From Variovorax sp. OAS795 (GTDB lineage: Bacteria > Pseudomonadota > Gammaproteobacteria > Burkholderiales > Burkholderiaceae_C): DNA of 64,000 nt. The notes beneath the pieces are model-generated. The model saw nothing but the letters and a program-made list of their open reading frames with translations, did no database searches and was not told where the DNA came from. The stretch's first letter is position 1. Each line of letters opens with the position of its first letter. Positions 29,098 to 37,301 of the stretch are shown here, piece by piece. The translations under genes and the position numbers were made by a program. The DNA lies in contig NZ_JBEPOH010000001.1 of assembly GCF_040546685.1 (NCBI RefSeq), positions 1,550,001 to 1,614,000 on the forward strand. The letters are read 5' to 3'.

Positions 29098-30129
29098 ATG
29101 ACCAGCCCCATTCCCGCAACCCTGATTCCCGGCGATGGCATCGGCCCCGAAATCGTCGACGCCACCTTGGCCGCGCTCGACGCGCTGAAGGCGCCCTTCA
29201 CCTGGGACACGCAGATCGCCGGCCTCGGCGGCGTCACGGCTTCGGGCGATCCGCTGCCCCAAGCCACGCTGGACAGCATCCGCCGCACCCGCCTCGCGCT
29301 CAAGGGTCCGCTCGAAACGCCCTCGGGCGGCGGCTACCGCTCGTCGAACGTGCGGCTGCGCGAGGAGTTCCAGCTGTACGCCAACCTGCGCCCCGCGCGC
29401 ACCATCATTCCGGGCGGCCGCTTCGACAAGATCGACCTGATGGTCGTGCGCGAGAACCTCGAGGGCCTGTACATCGGCCACGAGCACTATGTGCGCATCG
29501 ATGGCGATCCGCATGCCGTCGGCATGGCCACGGGCATCAACACGCGCCAGGGCTGCCTGCGCCTGCTCGAATACGCATTCGAGACAGCCGTGGCCACGGG
29601 CCGCAAGAAGGTCACGCTCGTGCACAAGGCCAACATCATGAAGGTGCTGACCGGCCTGTTCCTGGAAACCGGCCTGCGGCTCTACGAGGAAAAATACAAG
29701 GGCAAGTTCGAGCTCGACACCATCATCGTCGACGCCTGCGCGATGAAGCTGGTGCTCAACCCCTGGCAGTTCGACATGCTGGTGACGACCAACCTGTTCG
29801 GCGACATCCTGTCCGACCTGGTGGCGGGCCTGGTCGGCGGGCTGGGCATGGCGCCGGGCGCGAACATCGGCGCCGATGCCGCGATTTTCGAAGCCGTGCA
29901 CGGCTCCGCGCCCGACATCGCCGGCAAGGGCATCGCCAACCCCACCGCGCTGCTGCTGGCGGCGGCGCTGATGCTCGATCACGTCAGGCTGCCCGACATG
30001 GCCGCGCGGCTGCGCAAGGCCATCGACGACACGCTCAACATCGACAAGGTGCGTACCGGCGACCTGGGCGGCACCGCGGGCACGGCGGCGTTCACGAAGG
30101 CACTGGTCAGCCGCATCCAGAACGGCTGA
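29098..30129 (+). CDS. NAD-type isocitrate dehydrogenase
   Basis: A 343-residue beta-decarboxylating dehydrogenase. TPSGGGYRSSNVRLREEFQLYANLRPAR is the substrate region; VRENLEGLYIGHEHYV, LVHKANIMKVLTGLF (catalytic Lys), DACAMKLVLNPWQFDMLVTTNLFGDILSDLVAGLVGGLGMAPGANIG (metal Asp) and HGSAPDIAGKGIANPTA (cofactor loop) follow. The loop and length fit a short NAD-linked isocitrate dehydrogenase; a tartrate or homoisocitrate enzyme of the same family is possible. ATG at 29098 has GAAAGCGAG nearby. It is divergent from metG and 26 bases before a DUF2233 gene. Confidence 0.85.
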   Translation: MTSPIPATLIPGDGIGPEIVDATLAALDALKAPFTWDTQIAGLGGVTASGDPLPQATLDSIRRTRLALKGPLETPSGGGYRSSNVRLREEFQLYANLRPARTIIPGGRFDKIDLMVVRENLEGLYIGHEHYVRIDGDPHAVGMATGINTRQGCLRLLEYAFETAVATGRKKVTLVHKANIMKVLTGLFLETGLRLYEEKYKGKFELDTIIVDACAMKLVLNPWQFDMLVTTNLFGDILSDLVAGLVGGLGMAPGANIGADAAIFEAVHGSAPDIAGKGIANPTALLLAAALMLDHVRLPDMAARLRKAIDDTLNIDKVRTGDLGGTAGTAAFTKALVSRIQNG

Positions 30130-30155
30130 CGCCGGACGCGGCTTTTCGTGGCCTC

Positions 30156-30872
30156 ATGAGAAAGCTGCTGCTCCTGCTGGCCTTGTGCGTCGCCGGCGCC
30201 GCCAGCCTGGCCGCCGTGCCGGCCCGCGCCGAGCCGCGCTACACCGTGGTGAAGATCGACCTTCGCAAGGACCGGCTCGCGCTGTTCCTGCGCGACGATG
30301 CGGGCGTCGAGTTCAGGCGCTTCGACCGGCTGGAAGCCTGGCTCGCCGCGCACAACAGGCAGCTCCTGTTCGCGGTGAATGCCGGCATGTACCACGCCGA
30401 CTTTTCCCCCGTGGGCCTGCTGGTGCAGGAGGGACGGGAGGTTTCTCCGCTGAACCTGTCGGCGGGAACGGGCAACTTCTTCCTCAAGCCCAACGGCGTG
30501 TTCCTGGTGTCCGGCAACCAGCCGCGCGTGGTGGAGTCGTCGGAGTATCCGGCGCTGTCGCGCGGCGTGAGGCTGGCCACGCAATCGGGGCCGCTGCTGC
30601 TGCGCCGGGGCGTGGTGCACCCCGCCTTCATTCCCGACTCGGATTCGCGCAAGATCCGCAACGGCGTGGGCGTGTCGGGCCATACGGCCGTCTTCGTGAT
30701 CAGCGAAGACCCCGTGAACTTCTACGAATTCGCGCTCTACTTTCGCGACGTGCTGCATTGCCGCGATGCGCTCTATCTCGACGGCACCGTGTCGGCCTTG
30801 CATTCGCTTGCGCTGCGGCGCAGCGACTTCGTGAGGGACCTGGGCCCGATACTCGGCGTGGCGGTGCCGTGA
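30156..30872 (+). CDS. Secreted phosphodiester glycosidase family (DUF2233/NAGPA) protein
   Basis: A 238-residue protein with a cleavable signal peptide (MRKLLLLLALCVAGAASLAAVPARAEP). The mature part shows the family pattern LLFAVNAGMYHADFSPVGLLVQEGRE, GNFFLKPNGVFLV, SGPLLLRRGVVHPAF, RNGVGVSGHTAVFVIS and a C-terminal LYLDGTVSAL with the conserved Asp. Related proteins hydrolyse phosphodiester-linked sugars (NAGPA) or act in periplasmic glycan turnover; the substrate here is unknown. Downstream of the dehydrogenase by 26 bases. Confidence 0.8.
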   Translation: MRKLLLLLALCVAGAASLAAVPARAEPRYTVVKIDLRKDRLALFLRDDAGVEFRRFDRLEAWLAAHNRQLLFAVNAGMYHADFSPVGLLVQEGREVSPLNLSAGTGNFFLKPNGVFLVSGNQPRVVESSEYPALSRGVRLATQSGPLLLRRGVVHPAFIPDSDSRKIRNGVGVSGHTAVFVISEDPVNFYEFALYFRDVLHCRDALYLDGTVSALHSLALRRSDFVRDLGPILGVAVP

Positions 30873-30915
30873 ACCGGCCTTGCCGCCGGCGTTTTCATCC
30901 AGGATTTTTCGAGCC

Positions 30916-31602
30916 ATGACCCAAGCCCTTCCCATTCTTTCGCTGGTCGAAACCCGCGTGCTCGGCGTGCTGGCCGAGAAGCAGCGCACCGTGCCCGACA
31001 GCTATCCCCTGACGCTCAACTCGCTGGTGTCCGGCTGCAACCAGAAGACCAGCCGCAACCCGGTGCTCGAACTGAGCGAAGCCCAGGTGCAGGCCGCCAT
31101 CGACAGCCTGAAGAGCTACAGCCTGGTGGCGGAAACCAGCGGCGGCCGGGCGTTCCGCTACGAGCACAACATCGATCGCGTGCTGCGCATCCCGTCGCAG
31201 TCGGTCATCTTGCTGACCGTGCTGATGCTGCGCGGCCCGCAGACGGCCGGCGAACTGCGCATCGCCTGCGACCGCATGCACAACTTCGCGGACATCTCGT
31301 CGGTCGAGGGCTTTCTCGACGAGCTTTCCGAGCGCGCGGCCGGCGCACTGGTGGTGAAGCTCGCGCGCCTGCCCGGTGCGCGCGAAAGCCGCTGGGCGCA
31401 CCTGCTGAGCGGCGCGCCGGCTGAAGAGCTTGCCGGCCCGGGCAACGCTTCGGCCGATGGCGCGTACGCATCGAACGACGCATCCCTCGGCGAGGTCGCG
31501 GCGCTCAAGGCCAACGTGGCACGGCTCGAAGCCGAACTGGCGTCGCTGAAGGCGCTGGTGGGGCGGGTGTGTTCGGAGCTTGGGATTTCCGAGGTAGGTT
31601 GA
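30916..31602 (+). CDS. YceH family protein (DUF480)
   Basis: A 228-residue soluble protein. The N-terminal winged-helix pair reads LVETRVLGVLAEKQRTVPDSYPLTLNSLVSGCNQKTSRNPVLEL, then VILLTVLMLRGPQTAGELRIACDRMHNFADISSVEGFLDEL. The C-terminal 35 residues form a coiled coil (EVAALKANVARLEAELASLKALV). The family is widespread and without a settled function; the twin winged helices suggest nucleic-acid binding. I chose ATG at 30916 over an in-frame start at 30880 because MTQALPILSLVETRVLG matches the family. Confidence 0.88.
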   Translation: MTQALPILSLVETRVLGVLAEKQRTVPDSYPLTLNSLVSGCNQKTSRNPVLELSEAQVQAAIDSLKSYSLVAETSGGRAFRYEHNIDRVLRIPSQSVILLTVLMLRGPQTAGELRIACDRMHNFADISSVEGFLDELSERAAGALVVKLARLPGARESRWAHLLSGAPAEELAGPGNASADGAYASNDASLGEVAALKANVARLEAELASLKALVGRVCSELGISEVG

Positions 31603-31685
31603 CCGAGCGGGTGTTGCCCTGCAACAGCCCGCACAACACATTCGGCATCTCCGAAAAACGCCCCGCGCTGGGAATTCACGTTCTC

Positions 31686-31898
31686 CACAGGCGGTCGAGC
31701 TACTACAACCCGAGCGGCACTGGGTTCGAGCCCGCGACTTCCAGGACGGACATCCTCTCAAAGGGCGATCTTGTGGCGGCCATCAGGAAGCAGGGTGAAT
31801 TCACCTACATCGAGCACTTTGCGTCGTGGAGATCCTATGCGGCAGAGTCTTCAGGGTGGATCAGATCGGTCGACCTCGGCAAGCGGATCTCTGACTAG
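31686..31898 (+). pseudogene. C-terminal fragment of an SH3-like-domain protein
   Basis: The last 70 residues of this frame (HRRSSYYNPSGTGFEPATS ... ILSKGDLVAAIRKQGEFTYIEH ... SGWIRSVDLGKRISD) look like a bacterial SH3-like domain, with KGD-x-V, G-E-F-T-Y-I-E and GWI-x3-DL. No signal peptide, start codon with RBS or N-terminal part is visible upstream, so I read it as a gene remnant. The bases are less GC-rich and use AGG/AGA codons, unlike the neighbours, suggesting foreign origin. A short real gene cannot be excluded. Confidence 0.4.
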
Positions 31899-31918
31899 CG
31901 TCGCGGTCGAACCTTGCC

Positions 31919-33112
31919 TCAGCCGGCCGCTTCCCACCCGAAGAACCGCAGCACCTCGTCCTTCTGGCGCATGGCGTCCGCCCGGCCGAGCGCCATCAGC
32001 TCGCGCGTGTAGGCCGACTCGAACAGCAGGTAGCTCGCGAGTGCGCCGCCCTTCACGTCGGCCGCGACCCTGGAGCCTCCCAGCAGGTGGCGCACCGCCC
32101 CGGGCAATGCATCGACATGGCGTGCCGCGATCACGTCGAGCCGCTCCGACGGCGAGATCACCAGCAGGTCGAGCGGGCGCAGCGTACTGGACTTGCGCGC
32201 TTCCTCGGGAATGAGGCCGAGCGTGTGGTTGATGCGGCGCAGCCGTTCGATGTCCACGGCCAGTGCATCGAGAAAGATGCTCGACAGCGCATGCCCCGCG
32301 ATCTGCGCCATGGTGGGATAGCCGCTGTAGGTGTTGGGCGCATCGGCGTCGCGCGGCTCGTGCATGCGGCCGGCGCCGATCACCACGATGCGCGCGGCGC
32401 CCAGGTGGATCGCCGCGGCGATCGGCGCCGACTGGCGCATCGAGCCGTCGCCGAAGTATTCGGTATGTCCCTGCATCGGCAGCGCCGTGGCCGGGAACAC
32501 GAAGGGAATGGCCGACGAGGCCAGCAGGTGCGCGTGGCTGATGCGGTCACGCACCGACAGCCGCTGCGAACGCACCCAGGGCGCCATCGGCACGGCCGCC
32601 TCGAAGAAGGTGACGTGCTCGCCCGAGCTGTAGCTCGACGCGGTGACGGCCAGCGCCTTCACATGGCCTTGCTGCATGAGCGCCGGCAGGCGGTCCAGCG
32701 GCACCATGCGGCCCAGCAGCTCGGCCAGCGGCGTGTTGTCGAGCAGGGAGCGCGGCTTGATGCGCATCCAGTTGGCCGCAAAGCGCCCGAGCCCGAGCAG
32801 CATGCGCCAGCGCGCGCCGCTGCCGATGACGGAGAGCGAATCGGCGCGGTACACCTGCCCGGCGTGGAAGTTGCGCCAGACTTCGGCGATGCGGCCGACG
32901 GCTGCGTCGAAGTCGTCGGCGCCGCAGGCCAGCGCGGCCGCGTTGATGGCCCCGGCCGAGGTGCCGGTGATCACGGGAAAGGGATTGCCCGCGTGGGCGA
33001 AACCCGCCGCCCGGCGGATCTCGGCCATGGCCTCGAGCACGCCGACCTGGTAGGCGGCCCGCGCGCCGCCGCCGGTGAGCAACAGGCCGGTGGCGGGGGG
33101 TGTCTCGGGCAT
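31919..33112 (-). CDS. Patatin-like phospholipase family protein
   Basis: A 397-residue protein. Oxyanion loop GLLLTGGGARAAYQVGVLEAM is at 9-29, the nucleophile in VITGTSAGAINAAALA (GxSxG), and the Asp of the dyad in YFGDGSMRQSAP. The C-terminal third is helical (YLLFESAYTRELMALGRADAM). Patatin-like enzymes are Ser-Asp acyl hydrolases, often in lipid remodelling; no signal peptide is seen so it is probably cytoplasmic or membrane-associated. I chose the ATG at 33112 just before the conserved loop. Divergent from apbC. Confidence 0.9.
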   Translation of the reverse strand: MPETPPATGLLLTGGGARAAYQVGVLEAMAEIRRAAGFAHAGNPFPVITGTSAGAINAAALACGADDFDAAVGRIAEVWRNFHAGQVYRADSLSVIGSGARWRMLLGLGRFAANWMRIKPRSLLDNTPLAELLGRMVPLDRLPALMQQGHVKALAVTASSYSSGEHVTFFEAAVPMAPWVRSQRLSVRDRISHAHLLASSAIPFVFPATALPMQGHTEYFGDGSMRQSAPIAAAIHLGAARIVVIGAGRMHEPRDADAPNTYSGYPTMAQIAGHALSSIFLDALAVDIERLRRINHTLGLIPEEARKSSTLRPLDLLVISPSERLDVIAARHVDALPGAVRHLLGGSRVAADVKGGALASYLLFESAYTRELMALGRADAMRQKDEVLRFFGWEAAG

Positions 33113-33258
33113 TGTGTTGTTATTGCTTTGGCTGTTGGCCGGGCATGGCGTGGCGGGTTTCGGGGTGTTGCCCCCGGCCGCGGGAAGGCGAAGCGGCGCC
33201 AGGTGCGCGGGGGGCGGTGGCAAGCCACTAGACTACCCGCCATTCAGGAGTTAGATCA

Positions 33259-34350
33259 ATGGCACTCACCCCAGAAGGGCTCATGGACGCGCTCAAGGCC
33301 GTCCAGGACCCGAACACCGGCAAGAATTTCGTGGCGACGCGCTCGCTCAAGAACCTGCAGATTTCAGAAGGCGACGTGTCCTTCGACCTCGAGCTCGGCT
33401 ATCCGGCCAAGAGCCAGTACGCGGGCTTGCGCAAGGCGCTGGTGGCGGCGGCCAAGACGGTGCCGGGCGTGAGCAATGTCTCGGTCAACATCACGACCAA
33501 GGTCATCAGCCATGCGGTGCAGCGCGGCGTGCAGCTGATGCCCAACGTGAAGAACATCATCGCTGTCGCGTCCGGCAAGGGCGGCGTGGGCAAGAGCACC
33601 ACGGCCGCCAACCTGGCGCTGGCGCTGGCGGCCGAGGGCGCGTCCGTCGGCCTGCTCGATGCCGACATCTACGGCCCGAGCCAGCCCATGATGCTGGGCA
33701 TCGAGGGCCGGCCCGAGAGCGAGGACGGCAAGACCATGGAGCCGCTGGAGAACCACGGCGTGCAGGTCATGTCGATCGGCTTCCTGGTCGACCAGGACGA
33801 AGCCATGATCTGGCGCGGCCCCATGGCCACCCAGGCGCTGGAGCAGCTGCTGCGCCAGACCAACTGGAAAGACCTCGACTACCTGATCGTCGACATGCCG
33901 CCCGGCACCGGCGACATCCAGCTCACGCTGAGCCAGCGCGTGCCGATGACCGGCGCGGTGATCGTCACCACGCCGCAGGACATCGCGCTGCTCGACGCCA
34001 AAAAGGGCATCAAGATGTTCGAGAAGGTCGGCGTGCCGATCCTGGGCATCGTGGAGAACATGGCGGTGCACATCTGCTCCAACTGCGGCCATGTGGAGCA
34101 CATCTTCGGCTCCGAAGGCGGCAAGAAGATGGCCGAGCAATACCAGATGGAATACCTCGGCGCGCTGCCGCTGGACATCAACATCCGGCTGCAGGCCGAC
34201 AGCGGCAAGCCCACCGTGGTGGCCGACCCCGACGGCGAAGTGGCCGGCATCTACAAGGCCGTGGCGCGGCAGGTGGCGGTGGGCATCGCCGAAAAGGCGA
34301 AAGACTTCTCGGCCAAGTTCCCGACCATCTCGATCAGCAAGAACACCTGA
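33259..34350 (+). CDS. apbC: Iron-sulfur cluster carrier protein ApbC/Mrp
   Basis: A 363-residue P-loop ATPase with an N-terminal MIP18/DUF59 domain (1-90). The deviant Walker A is GKGGVGKSTTAANLALALA at about 112-130, switch regions are DADIYGPSQP and VDMPPGTGDIQL, and the Fe-S-binding CSNCG is at about 275. It loads [4Fe-4S] clusters onto apoproteins. GGAG sits before the ATG at 33259. It directly precedes the LysR regulator and the formate dehydrogenase island, which encodes many Fe-S proteins. Confidence 0.95.
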   Translation: MALTPEGLMDALKAVQDPNTGKNFVATRSLKNLQISEGDVSFDLELGYPAKSQYAGLRKALVAAAKTVPGVSNVSVNITTKVISHAVQRGVQLMPNVKNIIAVASGKGGVGKSTTAANLALALAAEGASVGLLDADIYGPSQPMMLGIEGRPESEDGKTMEPLENHGVQVMSIGFLVDQDEAMIWRGPMATQALEQLLRQTNWKDLDYLIVDMPPGTGDIQLTLSQRVPMTGAVIVTTPQDIALLDAKKGIKMFEKVGVPILGIVENMAVHICSNCGHVEHIFGSEGGKKMAEQYQMEYLGALPLDINIRLQADSGKPTVVADPDGEVAGIYKAVARQVAVGIAEKAKDFSAKFPTISISKNT

Positions 34351-34365
34351 CCGGCGGCGCGCCCC

Positions 34366-35310
34366 GTGAATCTTCTCGCGTCGATGCGCTACCTGGTCGC
34401 ACTGAGCGAGCACAAGCATTTCGGGCGCGCGGCGCAGGCCTGCCACATCACGCAGCCGGCCCTGTCGAATGCGCTGCGCTCGCTCGAAAGCGAGTTCGGC
34501 GTGGTCATCGTCAAGCGGGCCCGCGTCTACGTGGGCCTCACGCACGAGGGCGAGCGCGTGCTGGCCACGGCCCAGCGCATGCTGCGCGACAACGAGGTGC
34601 TGCAGCAGGAGCTGCGCAGCGAAGAGGGCCACCCGCGCGGGCGGCTGCGCATGGCCGCGGTGCCCACCGCCATCCCGATGCTGTCGCGCTTTGCCGCCAT
34701 GCTGCACGAGCTGCACCCGGGCATCGTGCCGGCCGTCCTGTCGATGAGCTCGCAAGACCTCGAAATGGGGCTCGAGAGCCTGTCCGTCGACCTGGCGCTC
34801 GGCTACATCGAACGCATGCACCTGCCGGGCATCAAGCTCACGGCCTGGCCGCAGAGCGTGGAGCACTACTTCCTGCTGCGCCGGGCGGCCAAGCCCTCGG
34901 CCGACCGGCTGCGCATCGGCCAACCGATGTCGTGGGCCGAAGCCGGCAAGCTGCCGCTGTGCCTGCTCACGCCCGACATGCACAACCGCTCGATCATCGA
35001 CCAGGCGTTGCGCGAAGCCGACACGGTGGTGGAGCCGGCCATCGAGACCAACTCGGTACTTACCCTTGCCCTGGCCGTGCTCGCGGGCAGCGTCAGCAGC
35101 GTGCTGCCCGGTTCGATGGTCGCGGCGGTGCGCAGCTACCGCGAACTGGAGGCGCTGCCGCTGGTGGGCCCCGAGGTCAAGACCCCCCTGGGCTTCATGA
35201 CCCAGACCGGCGTGCGCCCCTCGCGCGCGCTCGATGCGGCCCTGGTGTTCCTGCAGACGCCGGCCTGGCGCGAGCAGGTCCGGCTGCACAGCGGCGCACT
35301 GGGCGAATAG
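34366..35310 (+). CDS. LysR-family regulator beside the formate dehydrogenase operon
   Basis: A 314-residue LTTR. The winged HTH (3-60) reads MRYLVALSEHKHFGRAAQACHITQPALSNALRSLESEFGV, and the effector domain starts near 88 (GRLRMAAVPTAIPMLSRFAAML). GTG start, 15 bases after apbC. It precedes fdsB by 158 bases in the same direction, as the regulator FdsR precedes fds genes in Cupriavidus, so formate-responsive control is likely but inferred. A dyad at 35354-35373 in the intervening region is a candidate operator. Confidence 0.88.
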   Translation: MNLLASMRYLVALSEHKHFGRAAQACHITQPALSNALRSLESEFGVVIVKRARVYVGLTHEGERVLATAQRMLRDNEVLQQELRSEEGHPRGRLRMAAVPTAIPMLSRFAAMLHELHPGIVPAVLSMSSQDLEMGLESLSVDLALGYIERMHLPGIKLTAWPQSVEHYFLLRRAAKPSADRLRIGQPMSWAEAGKLPLCLLTPDMHNRSIIDQALREADTVVEPAIETNSVLTLALAVLAGSVSSVLPGSMVAAVRSYRELEALPLVGPEVKTPLGFMTQTGVRPSRALDAALVFLQTPAWREQVRLHSGALGE

Positions 35311-35353
35311 CCGGCGCGCGGCCCGTCGGCCGGCGCACCATTTAGTTATTGAA

Positions 35354-35373
35354 TCGATCGATGCGCCGATCGA
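35354..35373 (+). promoter_or_regulatory. Inverted repeat, candidate LysR operator upstream of fds genes
   Basis: TCGATCG, 6-base spacer ATGCGC, then CGATCGA: a perfect 7-bp dyad in a T/A-rich patch between the LysR gene and the formate dehydrogenase genes. Size fits a LysR half-site pair; the binding itself is inferred. Confidence 0.5.
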
Positions 35374-35468
35374 ATTTGACGCACCCTGGGCGGCCCCACA
35401 CACTCGGTCAGCCTCCCAGCATCCGCTCGGGGCAGAGCCAGACAGACACCCGAAAAAAGGCCTAGGCA

Positions 35469-37301
35469 GTGAACAACCACCCAGCCACGACCCGCGAGAC
35501 AACAGCCAAACCGGCCGCGACGCACACCATCGTGCCGCTCGCCACCGCCGACGAGATGCGCGAGCGCATTCGCCGCAAGAGCAAGCTCAAGGGCCGCCAG
35601 CCCGAGGAGGCGGCACTGGTCGAAGTGCGCACGCTCATCGGCGCGCGCCCGGCCGAGGGCCACCGGCGCGACCTGCTCATCGAGCACCTGCACAAGCTCA
35701 ACGACGCCTTCCGCTGCCTGCACGACCATCACCTGGTGGCGCTGGCGCGGGAGATGAACATCCCCATGGCCGAGGTCTACGAGGTCGCGACCTTCTATCA
35801 CCACTTCGAGGTGGTGCGCGGCGGCGATGCGGCACCGGGCCTCACGGTGCGCGTATGCGACGGCCTCGCTTGTGAGCTGGCCGGCGCCAGGGACCTGCTG
35901 GCCCGCCTGCCCGAACTGCTCGGGGTCGATGGCGACGAGGTGCGCGTGATTGCCGCGCCCTGCGTGGGCCGCTGCGAGCAGGCGCCGGTGGCGGTGGTCG
36001 ACCAGCAGGCCGTGCCGCTCGCGACCACGGGCAAGGTGCTGCAGGCGCTGAAGTCCGATCCCGATCAAGCCAACGTCGCGTACTTCGACGCCGCGGCGTT
36101 CGCCGAACAAAGCGTCTCGCCGCTGCCCGGCGCCATCGAGCGCATGCCGGCCTTCACCGACTACGCCACCTACCGCGCGCACGGCGGCTACACGCTCGCG
36201 GCCGCGCTCGTCAACGGCGAGGAAGACGCCGAGGCCATCATCAAGACCATGGAAGACTCGGGCCTGCGCGGCCTGGGCGGCGCGGGCTTTCCGGCCGGCC
36301 GCAAGTGGCGCATCGTGCGCGACCAACCCGCGCCCCGGCTCATGGCGGTGAACATCGACGAGGGCGAGCCCGGCACCTTCAAGGACCGCACCTACCTCGA
36401 GCGCGATCCGCACCGTTTCCTCGAAGGCCTGGTGGTGGCGGCGCAGATCGTCGGCATCGAGCAGTGCTACATCTACCTGCGCGACGAATACCACGACTGC
36501 CGCGCGCTGCTCGAAAGAGAGCTGGCCCGGCTCCAGGCCGATCCGCCCTGCGCGCTGCCGCGCATCGAGCTGCGGCGCGGCGCGGGTGCCTACATCTGCG
36601 GCGAAGAGTCGGCCATGATCGAGAGCATCGAGGGCAAGCGCGGCGAACCGCGCATGCGCCCGCCGTACATCGCGCAGGTGGGCCTGTTCGGCCGCCCGAC
36701 GCTGGAACACAACTTCGAGACCCTCTACTGGGTGCGAGACATCGTCGAAAAAGGCGCGGCCTGGTTCAGTGGCTTCGGCCGCCACGGCCGCAAGGGCCTG
36801 CGCAGCTTCAGCGTGAGCGGCCGGGTGAAGCACCCGGGCGTCAAGCTCGCGCCCGCGGGCATCACGGTGCAGGAACTCATCGACGAATACTGCGGCGGCA
36901 TGCTCGACGGCCACTCGCTCTATGCCTACCTTCCGGGCGGTGCATCGGGCGGCATCCTGCCGGCGCGCATGAACGACATTCCCCTCGACTTCGACACGCT
37001 GCAGCCCCATGGCTGCTTCATCGGATCGGCCGCGGTGATGGTGCTGAGCCAGCACGACCGCGCACGCGACGCCGCACTGAACGTGATGCGCTTCTTCGAG
37101 CACGAGAGCTGCGGGCAGTGCACGCCCTGCCGCGTCGGCACGGCGAAGGCCGCGGCTTTGATGCAGGCGCCCACGTGGGACAGCGCCACGCTCGAAGACC
37201 TGGCGCAAGTGATGGGCGACGCGTCCATCTGCGGGCTCGGGCAGGCGGCCCCCAATCCGATCCGCTGCATCCAGCAATATTTCCCGGAGGAGGTGGCATG
37301 A
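35469..37301 (+). CDS. fdsB: NAD-linked formate dehydrogenase beta subunit, NuoE-NuoF fusion
   Basis: A 610-residue fusion. Residues about 45-200 are a NuoE-like thioredoxin-fold [2Fe-2S] domain with CDGLAC (about 129-134) and CVGRC (about 165-169). About 215-610 are NuoF-like: NAD/FMN loop LRGLGGAGFPAGRKW, NIDEGEPGTFKDR, GAGAYICGEESAM and the [4Fe-4S] ligands ESCGQCTPCRVG plus ICGLG. It takes electrons from the alpha subunit and reduces NAD+ in the cytoplasm. In Cupriavidus the two parts are separate (FdsG, FdsB); the fusion resembles Methylorubrum FDH1 beta. GTG start. It overlaps fdsA by ATGA. Confidence 0.93.
   Translation: MNNHPATTRETTAKPAATHTIVPLATADEMRERIRRKSKLKGRQPEEAALVEVRTLIGARPAEGHRRDLLIEHLHKLNDAFRCLHDHHLVALAREMNIPMAEVYEVATFYHHFEVVRGGDAAPGLTVRVCDGLACELAGARDLLARLPELLGVDGDEVRVIAAPCVGRCEQAPVAVVDQQAVPLATTGKVLQALKSDPDQANVAYFDAAAFAEQSVSPLPGAIERMPAFTDYATYRAHGGYTLAAALVNGEEDAEAIIKTMEDSGLRGLGGAGFPAGRKWRIVRDQPAPRLMAVNIDEGEPGTFKDRTYLERDPHRFLEGLVVAAQIVGIEQCYIYLRDEYHDCRALLERELARLQADPPCALPRIELRRGAGAYICGEESAMIESIEGKRGEPRMRPPYIAQVGLFGRPTLEHNFETLYWVRDIVEKGAAWFSGFGRHGRKGLRSFSVSGRVKHPGVKLAPAGITVQELIDEYCGGMLDGHSLYAYLPGGASGGILPARMNDIPLDFDTLQPHGCFIGSAAVMVLSQHDRARDAALNVMRFFEHESCGQCTPCRVGTAKAAALMQAPTWDSATLEDLAQVMGDASICGLGQAAPNPIRCIQQYFPEEVA

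Noticed and set aside
31728..31745. tRNA-like T-arm (GGGTTCGAGCCC) in the SH3-like fragment
   Set aside because: No acceptor stem, D-arm or anticodon arm can be drawn around it; it is best explained as coding sequence (GTGFEPATS).
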